From assembly GCA_019423795.1 (NCBI GenBank), contig JAHZAT010000060.1, positions 1 to 15,290 on the forward strand: 15,290 nucleotides of DNA, read 5' to 3'. A program made the translations under genes and the position numbers. Below the pieces are notes generated by a model, which worked only from the letters and a program-made list of their open reading frames with translations, did not search any database and was not told the origin of the DNA. This document shows, in pieces, positions 7,679 through 13,927 of the stretch. Each line of letters opens with the position of its first letter. Within the stretch, counting starts at the first letter, position 1. Source of the DNA: Clostridiales bacterium (lineage in GTDB: Bacteria > Bacillota > Clostridia > Lachnospirales > Lachnospiraceae).

Positions 7679-8125
7679 ATGATAAAATATATAAAAATAA
7701 TGGTAACAGTATTTACACTTTTAATTAGTTGTTCAGTGACAAATATATTTGCAAGTGATACGAATGATGTTATAGAAGAAAAGATAGATATATCAGAAAA
7801 TATTATTGATGAAGTTGGAGAGGAAGACTTTGAACTGTTGTCTAATTCGATAACAGTTAATTGGACAGTGAAAAATGGAGTTAGAAAGAAAACTAAAGAA
7901 TTTTATAAAAAGAAAGGAAGTAGTATCAATATTAGGTTACAGATAGCTCCAAAAACAAAAAGTGTCAAAGTAGGATATTTAGATGCAGATAAAGTAAAAC
8001 ATTATAAAACTGTTAAAGCAGAAATCAATCACAATTTTATAATACAAAAAACAGGATATATAGAGGTGTTTGTTGAAAATAGTAGTGGAAAAACTGTAAC
8101 GGCAAGTGGAACTTATACTAAGTAA
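7679..8125 (+). CDS. Small exported protein, homologous to the sensor domain of the upstream receptor
   Basis: A 148-residue protein starting at ATG 7679, eight bases after GGAGG (7666-7670) and 28 bases after the receptor gene, so very likely cotranscribed. The leader MIKYIKIMVTVFTLLISC could be processed either at a signal-peptidase I site after IFA (before SDTND) or at a lipobox LISC (Cys18); the sequence alone does not decide. After an acidic linker, residues about 81-147 align with the receptor's C-terminal domain: shared features are INI, KSVKVGYLD versus KGIKVGIID, a tyrosine, HNFIIQKTG versus HRFKIEKEG, VFVE versus VFIE, and KTV...G versus KDV...G. I count about 19 identities in 68 positions with one two-residue gap. 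The domain looks all-beta. The family is not one I can name. Possible roles are an immunity or ligand-binding protein for the bacteriocin-like product, or a modulator of the receptor. Confidence 0.75.
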   Translation: MIKYIKIMVTVFTLLISCSVTNIFASDTNDVIEEKIDISENIIDEVGEEDFELLSNSITVNWTVKNGVRKKTKEFYKKKGSSINIRLQIAPKTKSVKVGYLDADKVKHYKTVKAEINHNFIIQKTGYIEVFVENSSGKTVTASGTYTK

Positions 8126-8180
8126 TATTTTATTTATAAATGTATTTTATAAGAGGTGATGCAATATGAACAATTAAAAA

Positions 8181-8248
8181 ATCCATGTAATACGAATGGC
8201 TGCCACCTACCTATCTGTAATATATACAGATAGCTGTATCACATGGAT
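8181..8248. other. Nested hairpin element of unknown class
   Basis: An outer stem ATCCATGT (8181-8188) / ACATGGAT (8241-8248) is perfect. After one A-C mismatch it continues as ATAC (8190-8193) / GTAT (8236-8239). Inside is a second perfect 9-bp stem, CTATCTGTA (8211-8219) / TACAGATAG (8225-8233). The 17 bases of 8194-8210 face only two bases, 8234-8235, giving a strongly asymmetric internal loop. On the minus strand the outer stem is followed directly by six T, a terminator-like end; the plus strand has no T-run. It could be a cis-acting RNA in the bacteriocin mRNA leader, a small minus-strand RNA, or a dispersed palindromic repeat. I do not recognise a riboswitch or ribozyme family. Confidence 0.5.
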
Positions 8249-8302
8249 ACAATAATGATAGCAGAAAATGAGGGAAAATAAAAGAATGAAAGGAAAAAGT
8301 TT

Positions 8303-9460
8303 ATGAAATTAAAACAATTTGTATGTAAAGCAGCAAGTATTGCAATGTGTGCTATGATTATTGGAACAACTGTAGTTTCAGTGAATGTTAAGGCAGATAC
8401 GAAAGCAACAGAAAGTACAGTAGCACTAGATACACATGATGACGATGGTGTTGCGGGTATTTTGGAACAAGATGATTTTGATACACTAGAAGAATATCAG
8501 AAATATTTAGAGACACACCCAAAAGTACAGACACGGCAAAGTCGTGTATCAGCGAATAAAAATGTAAAAGCAGCAGCTACTTTAAGATATAAAATTAAAG
8601 GATTAACAAATACAGCTGCAATTCAAAAAACATATATTGGATCTACATATATTTATGTGATTCAGAGAATTGGCTCAGACTCACGTTTATCAAGATGTTT
8701 GATTAATGGGTCAACAGCTACATATCAAGATCATATGACATTAAAAAACTTTGGTCATGGACAGACTTTGGAATGGTTTGAACATAATTCTAAAGCATAT
8801 TTCTGGGTTACATGTAAAGCAAATGAAGCGTATAAATTTAAATGGGGAACTCAAATTGGAAGAATACAATATAAAGCTAAAGGAAGTGTAGATTATACAG
8901 AAATCCCAAGATTTTCTCATATGAGTTATGCAAATAAAAGTGGGACATCGATTGGAGAAGTGAAACGTGTAGATGCAGCATTGTCTAGTGATAGGAAAAA
9001 AGTATTTTTCTGGGTAATGGATAATACAGGAGAAATTCAATATAGTTTTTATAATGCGGAAAAATTAAATGCTGAATTGGATAAAAAAGAATCTGAAGAA
9101 TCTAAATTTGTTCCATGTACATCAAGTGCAGTAAAATCAGCTTGTTATGGATCGTTTAGACAATCTGGAAGTAATCGTGTATTACCGAATGATTCATGTC
9201 AGGGATTAGAATTTTCTGATGGAGATTCTATTTATATTATTGGAGGTGCTGCCGGACAAAAACCGGGAATAGCAAAGTTAACAGGAAGTGGATCAAGTTA
9301 TAAATATTCTTGCCTTGTTACAGCTACACATAATAATTTTGGAGGTAATGCGGAATCTGAAGGAATTCAATTAAAGGGAGATTACGTATATTTCGGGATT
9401 AGTGATAAACAAAGTAGCGATAAAGCCTGTATTTATTCTATTCCAAAAAGTGCGTTTTAA
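8303..9460 (+). CDS. Helveticin J-like class III bacteriocin, Sec-exported
   Basis: A 385-residue protein beginning with a typical Sec signal peptide, predicted to be cut after VKA (residue 31). The mature part follows the helveticin J family pattern. It has an early YIGSTYIYVIQRIG stretch, GHGQTLEWFE near residue 151 (helveticin J has GGHTQTWEF) and WGTQIGRIQY. Further on are DAALSSDRKKVFFWV near 224, QGLEFSDGDSIYIIGG near 300, and ESEGIQLKGDYVYFGISDKQ near 350. The repeated aromatic beta-strand motifs suggest a beta-propeller-like fold. Helveticin J of Lactobacillus is a heat-labile bactericidal protein that, as I recall, lacks a classic signal peptide, so Sec export is a difference. The start is ATG 8303, eight bases after AGGA. 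A 12-codon out-of-frame mini-ORF (8268-8306) overlaps the start as ATGA. No terminator separates it from the upstream regulator genes, 177 bases away. Activity is not proven by homology. Confidence 0.8.
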   Translation: MKLKQFVCKAASIAMCAMIIGTTVVSVNVKADTKATESTVALDTHDDDGVAGILEQDDFDTLEEYQKYLETHPKVQTRQSRVSANKNVKAAATLRYKIKGLTNTAAIQKTYIGSTYIYVIQRIGSDSRLSRCLINGSTATYQDHMTLKNFGHGQTLEWFEHNSKAYFWVTCKANEAYKFKWGTQIGRIQYKAKGSVDYTEIPRFSHMSYANKSGTSIGEVKRVDAALSSDRKKVFFWVMDNTGEIQYSFYNAEKLNAELDKKESEESKFVPCTSSAVKSACYGSFRQSGSNRVLPNDSCQGLEFSDGDSIYIIGGAAGQKPGIAKLTGSGSSYKYSCLVTATHNNFGGNAESEGIQLKGDYVYFGISDKQSSDKACIYSIPKSAF

Positions 9461-9529
9461 TTTAAGTCTGGCTATGTTAAAATATATAATATAAACATTA
9501 ATAAATTAAAATTATAAGGAGGTAGCAAG

Positions 9530-10768
9530 ATGGTAAGAAAACGTATGGTATCAACAGTCATGAGCTTAATGATGGCAGCAGCAGTACTGACGACAGTTCC
9601 AGTGACTAACAATGTAAAGGCAGCAGATAAAGAGATAACAAGTGGGGATTATACTTATGTGAAAGAAAGCAATGGAAAGACTTCCTATGCAGTGCTTACA
9701 AGCTATAGAGGAAGTGAGACAAATCTTGTCATTCCAGAAGAACTGGATGGATTACAGGTAAAAGCAATTTCACAGGGATTTGAAAAAAATCTGAAAATAA
9801 AAAGTATTATATTATCAAAAAATATTGCACCAGCAAAAGAAACACACAGAGATTTGGAAGTGCTAAATGAAATTGAAACATTGGAAGAGATTCGTGTAGC
9901 AAAAGATAATCTGTCTTATCAGGCACAAGATGGAGTTTTATATAGCAAAGATAAGAAACAATTGTTTAGCTATCCAAAATCTAAAAAGTCCGAAACATAT
10001 AACATGCCTGCTTCTGTAAAAAAAGTAGAAGAATTCAATGCCCTAACAAATCTTAAATATTTAAAGAATCTTACATTATCAAAGAATTTATCAGTAACAC
10101 CAAGCTGTAATGACAGTAGTATTGAATCTGTAACAATTCCGGGCCAGATAGGCGGTATTGATGAAAGCAGTTTTGAAAATTGCAACAAATTAAATAAAGT
10201 TACAATTACAAAAGGTCTGAGATTTATTAATGATTATGCATTTTTTGAATGTAAAGCATTAAAAGAAATCAAACTGCCAGAAGGACTTCAAAGTATTGGA
10301 GTAGGAGTATTTTATAGAACAGGAATTAAACAGCTGACAATCCCTGGATCTGTTGTAAAAATTGATGTAATTGACAAGAGTATAAAATTAAGTAAACCAT
10401 CTTATTTGAAGAAATTCAAAAGAGACTCAGGTGCTATTTATTACGAAGCAAGAGCCACAATCAAAGCATCTGGCAAAAAAGCTGTCACATACAAAGCATC
10501 CAGAATTACAAAGATTAAAGCAAAAACAAGCAAAGTAACGATCCAAAAAGGAAAGACAACAAAACTACAGACTAGAGTATACATTTCCAAGAAACTGAAA
10601 AAAGGATACTTAGATCCAGAGATCTTAAAATTCACAACATCCAATAAAAAAGTAGTGAAAGTATCCTCAAAAGGAACGATCAAAGGCTTGAAGAAAGGAA
10701 AAGCAACGGTCACAGTAAAACTTCGTACAACAGGAAAGACATATAAAGTGAACGTGAAAGTAAAATAG
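9530..10768 (+). CDS. BspA-type leucine-rich-repeat surface protein with Ig-like domain
   Basis: A 412-residue exported protein. The signal peptide MVRKRMVSTVMSLMMAAAVL is predicted to end near NVKA (residue 32). Residues about 40-290 contain BspA/LRR_5-type repeats, best seen as ESVTIPGQIGGIDESSFENC, NKLNKVTITKGLRFINDYAF, ALKEIKLPEGLQSIGVGVF and IKQLTIPGSVVKI. The C-terminal 85 residues look like a bacterial Ig-like (Big_2) domain: SKVTIQKGKTTKL, SNKKVVKVSSKGTIKGLKKG and KATVTVKLRTTGKTYKVNVKVK. There is no LPXTG anchor or obvious wall-binding repeat, so it may be secreted or held by the basic C-terminus. Such proteins are often adhesins, but no ligand can be read here. The start is ATG 9530, seven bases after AAGGAGG. 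A -10-like TATAAT at 9485-9490 with a poor -35 suggests its own weak promoter. A terminator at 10798 follows. Confidence 0.88.
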   Translation: MVRKRMVSTVMSLMMAAAVLTTVPVTNNVKAADKEITSGDYTYVKESNGKTSYAVLTSYRGSETNLVIPEELDGLQVKAISQGFEKNLKIKSIILSKNIAPAKETHRDLEVLNEIETLEEIRVAKDNLSYQAQDGVLYSKDKKQLFSYPKSKKSETYNMPASVKKVEEFNALTNLKYLKNLTLSKNLSVTPSCNDSSIESVTIPGQIGGIDESSFENCNKLNKVTITKGLRFINDYAFFECKALKEIKLPEGLQSIGVGVFYRTGIKQLTIPGSVVKIDVIDKSIKLSKPSYLKKFKRDSGAIYYEARATIKASGKKAVTYKASRITKIKAKTSKVTIQKGKTTKLQTRVYISKKLKKGYLDPEILKFTTSNKKVVKVSSKGTIKGLKKGKATVTVKLRTTGKTYKVNVKVK

Positions 10769-10797
10769 GAAACAATAAAGTAAAGATACATGGTAGA

Positions 10798-10839
10798 ACA
10801 GGACATTCCAGCGAAAGCAGGGATGTCCTGTGTTTTCTT
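10798..10839 (+). terminator. Rho-independent terminator after the LRR protein
   Basis: ACAGGACATTCC (10798-10809) pairs with GGGATGTCCTGT (10820-10831) as 12 bp with one G-U pair. The loop contains GC-GAAA-GC, a GNRA tetraloop hairpin, and GTTTTCTT follows. This is a strong terminator. Confidence 0.88.
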
Positions 10840-10852
10840 ATGCAGCATTTCC

Positions 10853-10881
10853 TTGTTATTTGCAATATCAAATGGTAGAAT
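10853..10881 (+). promoter_or_regulatory. Sigma-A type promoter for the phospholipase-family gene
   Basis: TTGTTA (10853-10858) and TAGAAT (10876-10881) are separated by 17 bases. The promoter lies right after the LRR-gene terminator and about 80 bases upstream of the chosen start. Confidence 0.6.
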
Positions 10882-10959
10882 TAGGAATATTCAAAGTGAA
10901 TCAATCTGTAATATGGAATGGAAAACAAACCGATACAACAAAGGAGAAACGAAACAATC

Positions 10960-11631
10960 ATGCCAGGATACATTTTACATTTAACTGCTGCCCAGATGTT
11001 TCTAAAGACACAAAAAGGACAGAAATTTTTAAAGACAAAACAAGATAAAAATAATTTTCTGATCGGAAATCTTCTGCCAGATACAACAAAGATCAAAGCA
11101 AGATCCCATTTCAGAGATCCAAAATATCACGATCGCATGATAGAATACCCGGAAACAAGCTGGTTTATCAAGAAATATAAGCATCTTCTATCAAACAGCA
11201 GTGTGGTCGGATATCTCTTTCATCTCTACATCGATCGAAGATTTTTCAAATACTATATGCCAAGGATCGTAGAGTTTCGAAATGCACAAGATGAGAGAGA
11301 AGAAAGAAGAGATATGGTAAAAGATGTCTTATTAAAACGGACAGGACAAAGATTATCAAAGCAGGATTTTTTCTCAGAGAAATACTACTATGGGGATTAT
11401 ACAAAGATGAATACTTATCTTGTAAATCGTTATCAGATTCCGACAACACTTGATTCCAATATATCAAATCCTGGGATCAAAGAAGTTGATTATGAGGATG
11501 TAAAGCAGGTATTAAAAGAATTAAAAACATATCTGAAAGTGACAGAAGATGCAGTAAAGAACGTGAGAGTTTTTGACGTGGAAGATCTTCTTTTCTTTTT
11601 GGAAAACGCAGTAAATGAATTCAAAATATAA
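10960..11631 (+). CDS. Zinc-dependent phospholipase C family protein
   Basis: A 223-residue soluble protein without a signal peptide. It opens with MPGYILHLTAAQMFL, has FLIGNLLPDTTK, SHFRDP and YHDRMI in the next 70 residues, and GYLFHLYIDRRFF near residue 85-100. This order of His/Asp motifs is that of the zinc-dependent phospholipase C / S1-P1-nuclease-like family found widely as uncharacterised proteins in Firmicutes. Unlike the secreted clostridial alpha-toxin it is short, lacks a leader and has no C2-like domain, so it is probably a cytoplasmic phosphoesterase-like hydrolase of unknown substrate. I chose ATG 10960 because family members begin close to this motif. The upstream ATG at 10918 would add 14 unconserved residues and has no good ribosome site. 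AGGAG (10942-10946) lies 13 bases before the chosen start, rather far. It appears to be a single-gene unit with its own promoter. Confidence 0.72.
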   Translation: MPGYILHLTAAQMFLKTQKGQKFLKTKQDKNNFLIGNLLPDTTKIKARSHFRDPKYHDRMIEYPETSWFIKKYKHLLSNSSVVGYLFHLYIDRRFFKYYMPRIVEFRNAQDEREERRDMVKDVLLKRTGQRLSKQDFFSEKYYYGDYTKMNTYLVNRYQIPTTLDSNISNPGIKEVDYEDVKQVLKELKTYLKVTEDAVKNVRVFDVEDLLFFLENAVNEFKI

Positions 11632-11683
11632 TATTTGGTTATCCTGCAAACAAAGGAAATTTGTTCATTATATAACAAAAAAG

Positions 11684-11712
11684 TTGCAAATATTACAAAA
11701 ATATGACATAAT
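11684..11712 (+). promoter_or_regulatory. Sigma-A type promoter of the sulfotransferase gene
   Basis: TTGCAA (11684-11689) and CATAAT (11707-11712) are separated by 17 bases, about 30 bases upstream of the start codon. The spacer contains ATTACA-N5-ATGACA, a one-mismatch relative of the WalR-like box found upstream of the NlpC/P60 gene. Confidence 0.6.
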
Positions 11713-11741
11713 ACCATAGAAATAACTTTATGGAGGACAAC

Positions 11742-13418
11742 ATGATGAAAAATGTAAAGGAAATTGTAAAGAGGGAACGTCAAAAGAGAAGAAGACGTGT
11801 GGGGATTATGATCGTATTGATCGCTTTATGTGCAGCAGCAATTTTCTTTGGAACCAAAGCTTATCACAATTACAAGGAAGAGGAATTCTTCAAAAGTGTG
11901 AAAGAAAAAGAAATCAAAGTAACTCTAAAAAGTATAACGCACAAACAGACAGATATCTTTACACAAAGTTATCAAAAAGAAACGGATGATCAGTTGAAAG
12001 CATTAAAGAAAGGCAAAAATTATACTTTCAATAAGCCCTTGATCGTTTGGAATGCATATGGAACATACACAACATCTTTGTACTATTATGCAAAAAATGA
12101 CCGTGCATCTTATGCAGTATGTACCGTAGAAGCCAGCGAAGCAGGTGCGAGTCCATACAAACGTACATTAAAATCTGTATCTGGAAAGAAATATGTGACA
12201 ACACATGAATATCAGATCAAAGGACTTGTTCCAGGAGCGAAGAATAAGATCACAATGCAATTCTTTAATGAAGATGGAAGAGTTGTCGGGAAAACACATT
12301 TCTACGTGACAGCACCGAAAGATGATGTCATTCCTGCAATTCTTAAGAAGAATACAGGGACAAGCAAAGCAAAGATGAGCGATGGACTGTTTTGCCTGTT
12401 TGGACATGATAAAGCGGATGTGTCAAACATCTATCTGTATGATGATAATGGAGTAAGCAGGGGAAGAATGCCTTTGAACAAATATCGCACAGACCGCTTT
12501 TTATTTATCAAAGGACAGCTGGTATATTCTTATGACTATAATAAAATTGCATTTACGAATTGTATAGGAAAAGTGACAAGGACCATTGATATTGGAAATT
12601 ATCAATTTCATCACGATTTTCGTTATGACAAGAAACACGATAAGATCATTTGTCTGGTAAATAATCTGGACAAAGATACGATTGAAGATACGATCGTACA
12701 GGTGGATGTAAAGACAGGAAAGACAAGTATGCTCTTTGACTGTGAAAAAATTCTGCCGTTAATGAGAAAACTGGCGATCCAGAGAAAAGGCGGTAGAAAT
12801 ACCTATGGAGGAACTGAACTAGACTGGATACACATTAATTCTTTTGATTTTCTTGATGGTGGTAATAGTTTGGTCTTAAGCAGCAGAGAACAAAGTTCAA
12901 TCCTTAAGATTAAAAATATTTACACAAAACCAGAACTAGACTATGTGATCCATCGTGGAACAATCTATAATGGGACAGATATTGCCCAATATCAGTTAAA
13001 ACGAGAAGGAGACTTCGTTGCAAATGCAGGACAGCATACGATCACTGTAGAATATGACGATTCCCTTCCAGAAGGACAATATTATTTATATATGTTTAAT
13101 AATAACTATGGAAGGGCAACATCTATTCCAACTTTCGACTGGAGTATGTATCCGAATGTGGGAAACTTTAAAAGTGGAACTTCATATTACTCAAAATTTC
13201 TTGTAGATGAGAAGACAAGGACTTATAAACTTGCACAGCAATTTAGTTTGCCTTATTCGGCAATCGTAAGCAGTGTGCAGCATTTAGGGGGGAATATTCC
13301 GTTTAGCAGTGGAATGAGTAAGATATTTGGAGAGTATGATAAAGATGGAAAACTGATCAAGTCCTTTGAATATGAAGCAGATAAATATTCATATCGCGTG
13401 ATGAAGTATGAATTTTAA
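11742..13418 (+). CDS. Membrane-anchored aryl-sulfate sulfotransferase
   Basis: A 558-residue protein of the ASST family, which moves sulfate from one phenolic sulfate ester to another phenol without PAPS. A basic stretch (KRERQKRRRRVG) and one membrane segment (about residues 20-38) come first, so it is an uncleaved N-anchored external protein. An N-terminal beta domain (about 55-195) precedes the propeller. Four conserved active-site positions of E. coli AssT have clear counterparts: FHHDF (His290/291), DWIHINS (His364), SSREQSS (Arg382) and AGQHTITV (His432, the equivalent of the sulfated catalytic histidine). The family is known in gut bacteria acting on phenols and bile or drug sulfates; the substrate is not readable here. 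GGAGG (11732-11736) is 5 bases from ATG 11742 and 8 from ATG 11745, and either may be used. No DsbA/DsbB-like partner genes are adjacent, unlike E. coli. Confidence 0.9.
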   Translation: MMKNVKEIVKRERQKRRRRVGIMIVLIALCAAAIFFGTKAYHNYKEEEFFKSVKEKEIKVTLKSITHKQTDIFTQSYQKETDDQLKALKKGKNYTFNKPLIVWNAYGTYTTSLYYYAKNDRASYAVCTVEASEAGASPYKRTLKSVSGKKYVTTHEYQIKGLVPGAKNKITMQFFNEDGRVVGKTHFYVTAPKDDVIPAILKKNTGTSKAKMSDGLFCLFGHDKADVSNIYLYDDNGVSRGRMPLNKYRTDRFLFIKGQLVYSYDYNKIAFTNCIGKVTRTIDIGNYQFHHDFRYDKKHDKIICLVNNLDKDTIEDTIVQVDVKTGKTSMLFDCEKILPLMRKLAIQRKGGRNTYGGTELDWIHINSFDFLDGGNSLVLSSREQSSILKIKNIYTKPELDYVIHRGTIYNGTDIAQYQLKREGDFVANAGQHTITVEYDDSLPEGQYYLYMFNNNYGRATSIPTFDWSMYPNVGNFKSGTSYYSKFLVDEKTRTYKLAQQFSLPYSAIVSSVQHLGGNIPFSSGMSKIFGEYDKDGKLIKSFEYEADKYSYRVMKYEF

Positions 13419-13447
13419 GTTGTAAGTTGGCCAACTGTAGTCTTTCA

Positions 13448-13679
13448 GTATATGATAAAAAATAAATAAGCAACCGAAAACGCAGCGGTGGAATTTTGCT
13501 CACATTTTGAACAAATCGCTTATCCGCCCAATTTCCTACGAGAACTCGCTCTGAAGTTTTGTTTTAGACAAAAGTCTTTGAAGCTCAGACATTCGTCCAA
13601 TTGGGCTGCGAATTTGTTCAAAATATGGCAAAATTCCAATGCTGCGTTTTCGGTTGCTTATTTATTTTTTATCATATAC
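13448..13679. repeat. 232-bp foldback (long inverted-repeat) element
   Basis: This element explains most of the 509-base gene-free stretch 13419-13927. Bases 13448-13519 and 13608-13679 are two 72-base arms in inverted orientation. The outer 39 bases (13448-13486 versus 13641-13679) are perfect reverse complements, and the inner part has a few substitutions and single-base shifts. The centre holds a further GCCCAATT / AATTGGGC pair, so the whole unit can fold into one long hairpin. There is no transposase. This is the form of a non-autonomous foldback MITE or a dispersed intergenic hairpin repeat. No target-site duplication is obvious; weak similarity continues outward on both sides (AGTCTTTCAG / CTGAAGTCT). 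The bases between 13680 and 13790 show nothing I can name. Confidence 0.8.
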
Positions 13680-13815
13680 CTGAAGTCTGGAGTGTGGACA
13701 ATTACAAGATTGGACAATTTAAGTGAGTGTGTATGTTGAATGTTATCGGTTCTGTCGGAGTATAAGTATCAAGAAAAAACAATCCTCGACATAATATTAC
13801 AAAAATAGACTAAAT

Positions 13816-13832
13816 ATTACAAAAATATTACA
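13816..13832 (-). promoter_or_regulatory. WalR (YycF)-like binding box
   Basis: On the + strand ATTACA (13816-13821) and ATTACA (13827-13832) are five bases apart. The reverse strand therefore reads TGTAAT-N5-TGTAAT, an exact fit to the WalR consensus TGTWAH-N5-TGTWAH known from Bacillus and Staphylococcus. A third ATTACA at 13796 is out of the 11-base phase. The box ends 18 bases upstream of the -35 box of a peptidoglycan hydrolase gene, a typical WalR target class. Confidence 0.5.
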
Positions 13833-13850
13833 AAATAATAATCGAAAGTA

Positions 13851-13878
13851 TTGACATACTACATATAAGTGCTATAAT
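13851..13878 (+). promoter_or_regulatory. Consensus sigma-A promoter of the NlpC/P60 gene
   Basis: TTGACA (13851-13856) and TATAAT (13873-13878) are both perfect consensus hexamers, separated by 16 bases. The expected transcript has a leader of about 45 bases. Confidence 0.85.
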
Positions 13879-13927
13879 ACACACATACTCGAGTTAACAA
13901 AATTGTAACATTTACAGGAGGGACATT

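Noticed and set aside
8134..8152. TTATAAA-N5-TTTATAA dyad upstream of the hairpin element
   Set aside because: It is made only of A-T pairs in very AT-rich DNA and has neither a T-run nor similarity to the dyads at the BlaI-like promoter.
8268..8306. 12-codon mini-ORF overlapping the bacteriocin-like start as ATGA
   Set aside because: It has no clear ribosome site. AT- and purine-rich leaders often contain such frames, so translational coupling cannot be claimed.
10441..10848. 135-codon minus-strand ORF opposite the end of the LRR protein
   Set aside because: It mirrors the low-complexity Lys/Thr-rich Ig-like domain on the other strand and begins inside the terminator hairpin.
10918..10959. 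Longer start for the phospholipase-family gene at ATG 10918
   Set aside because: No Shine-Dalgarno precedes it and the 14 extra residues do not fit the family N-terminus, which begins at MPGYILHL.
10790..11048. Two short + strand ORFs between the LRR gene and the phospholipase-family gene
   Set aside because: They start in or next to a terminator, lack ribosome sites and read into the conserved phospholipase-family gene in the wrong frames.
13488..13739. 83-codon ORF from a GTG start across the foldback element
   Set aside because: It runs through both arms of the inverted repeat and the flank, and has no ribosome-binding site. Its frame is explained by the repeat rather than by coding selection.
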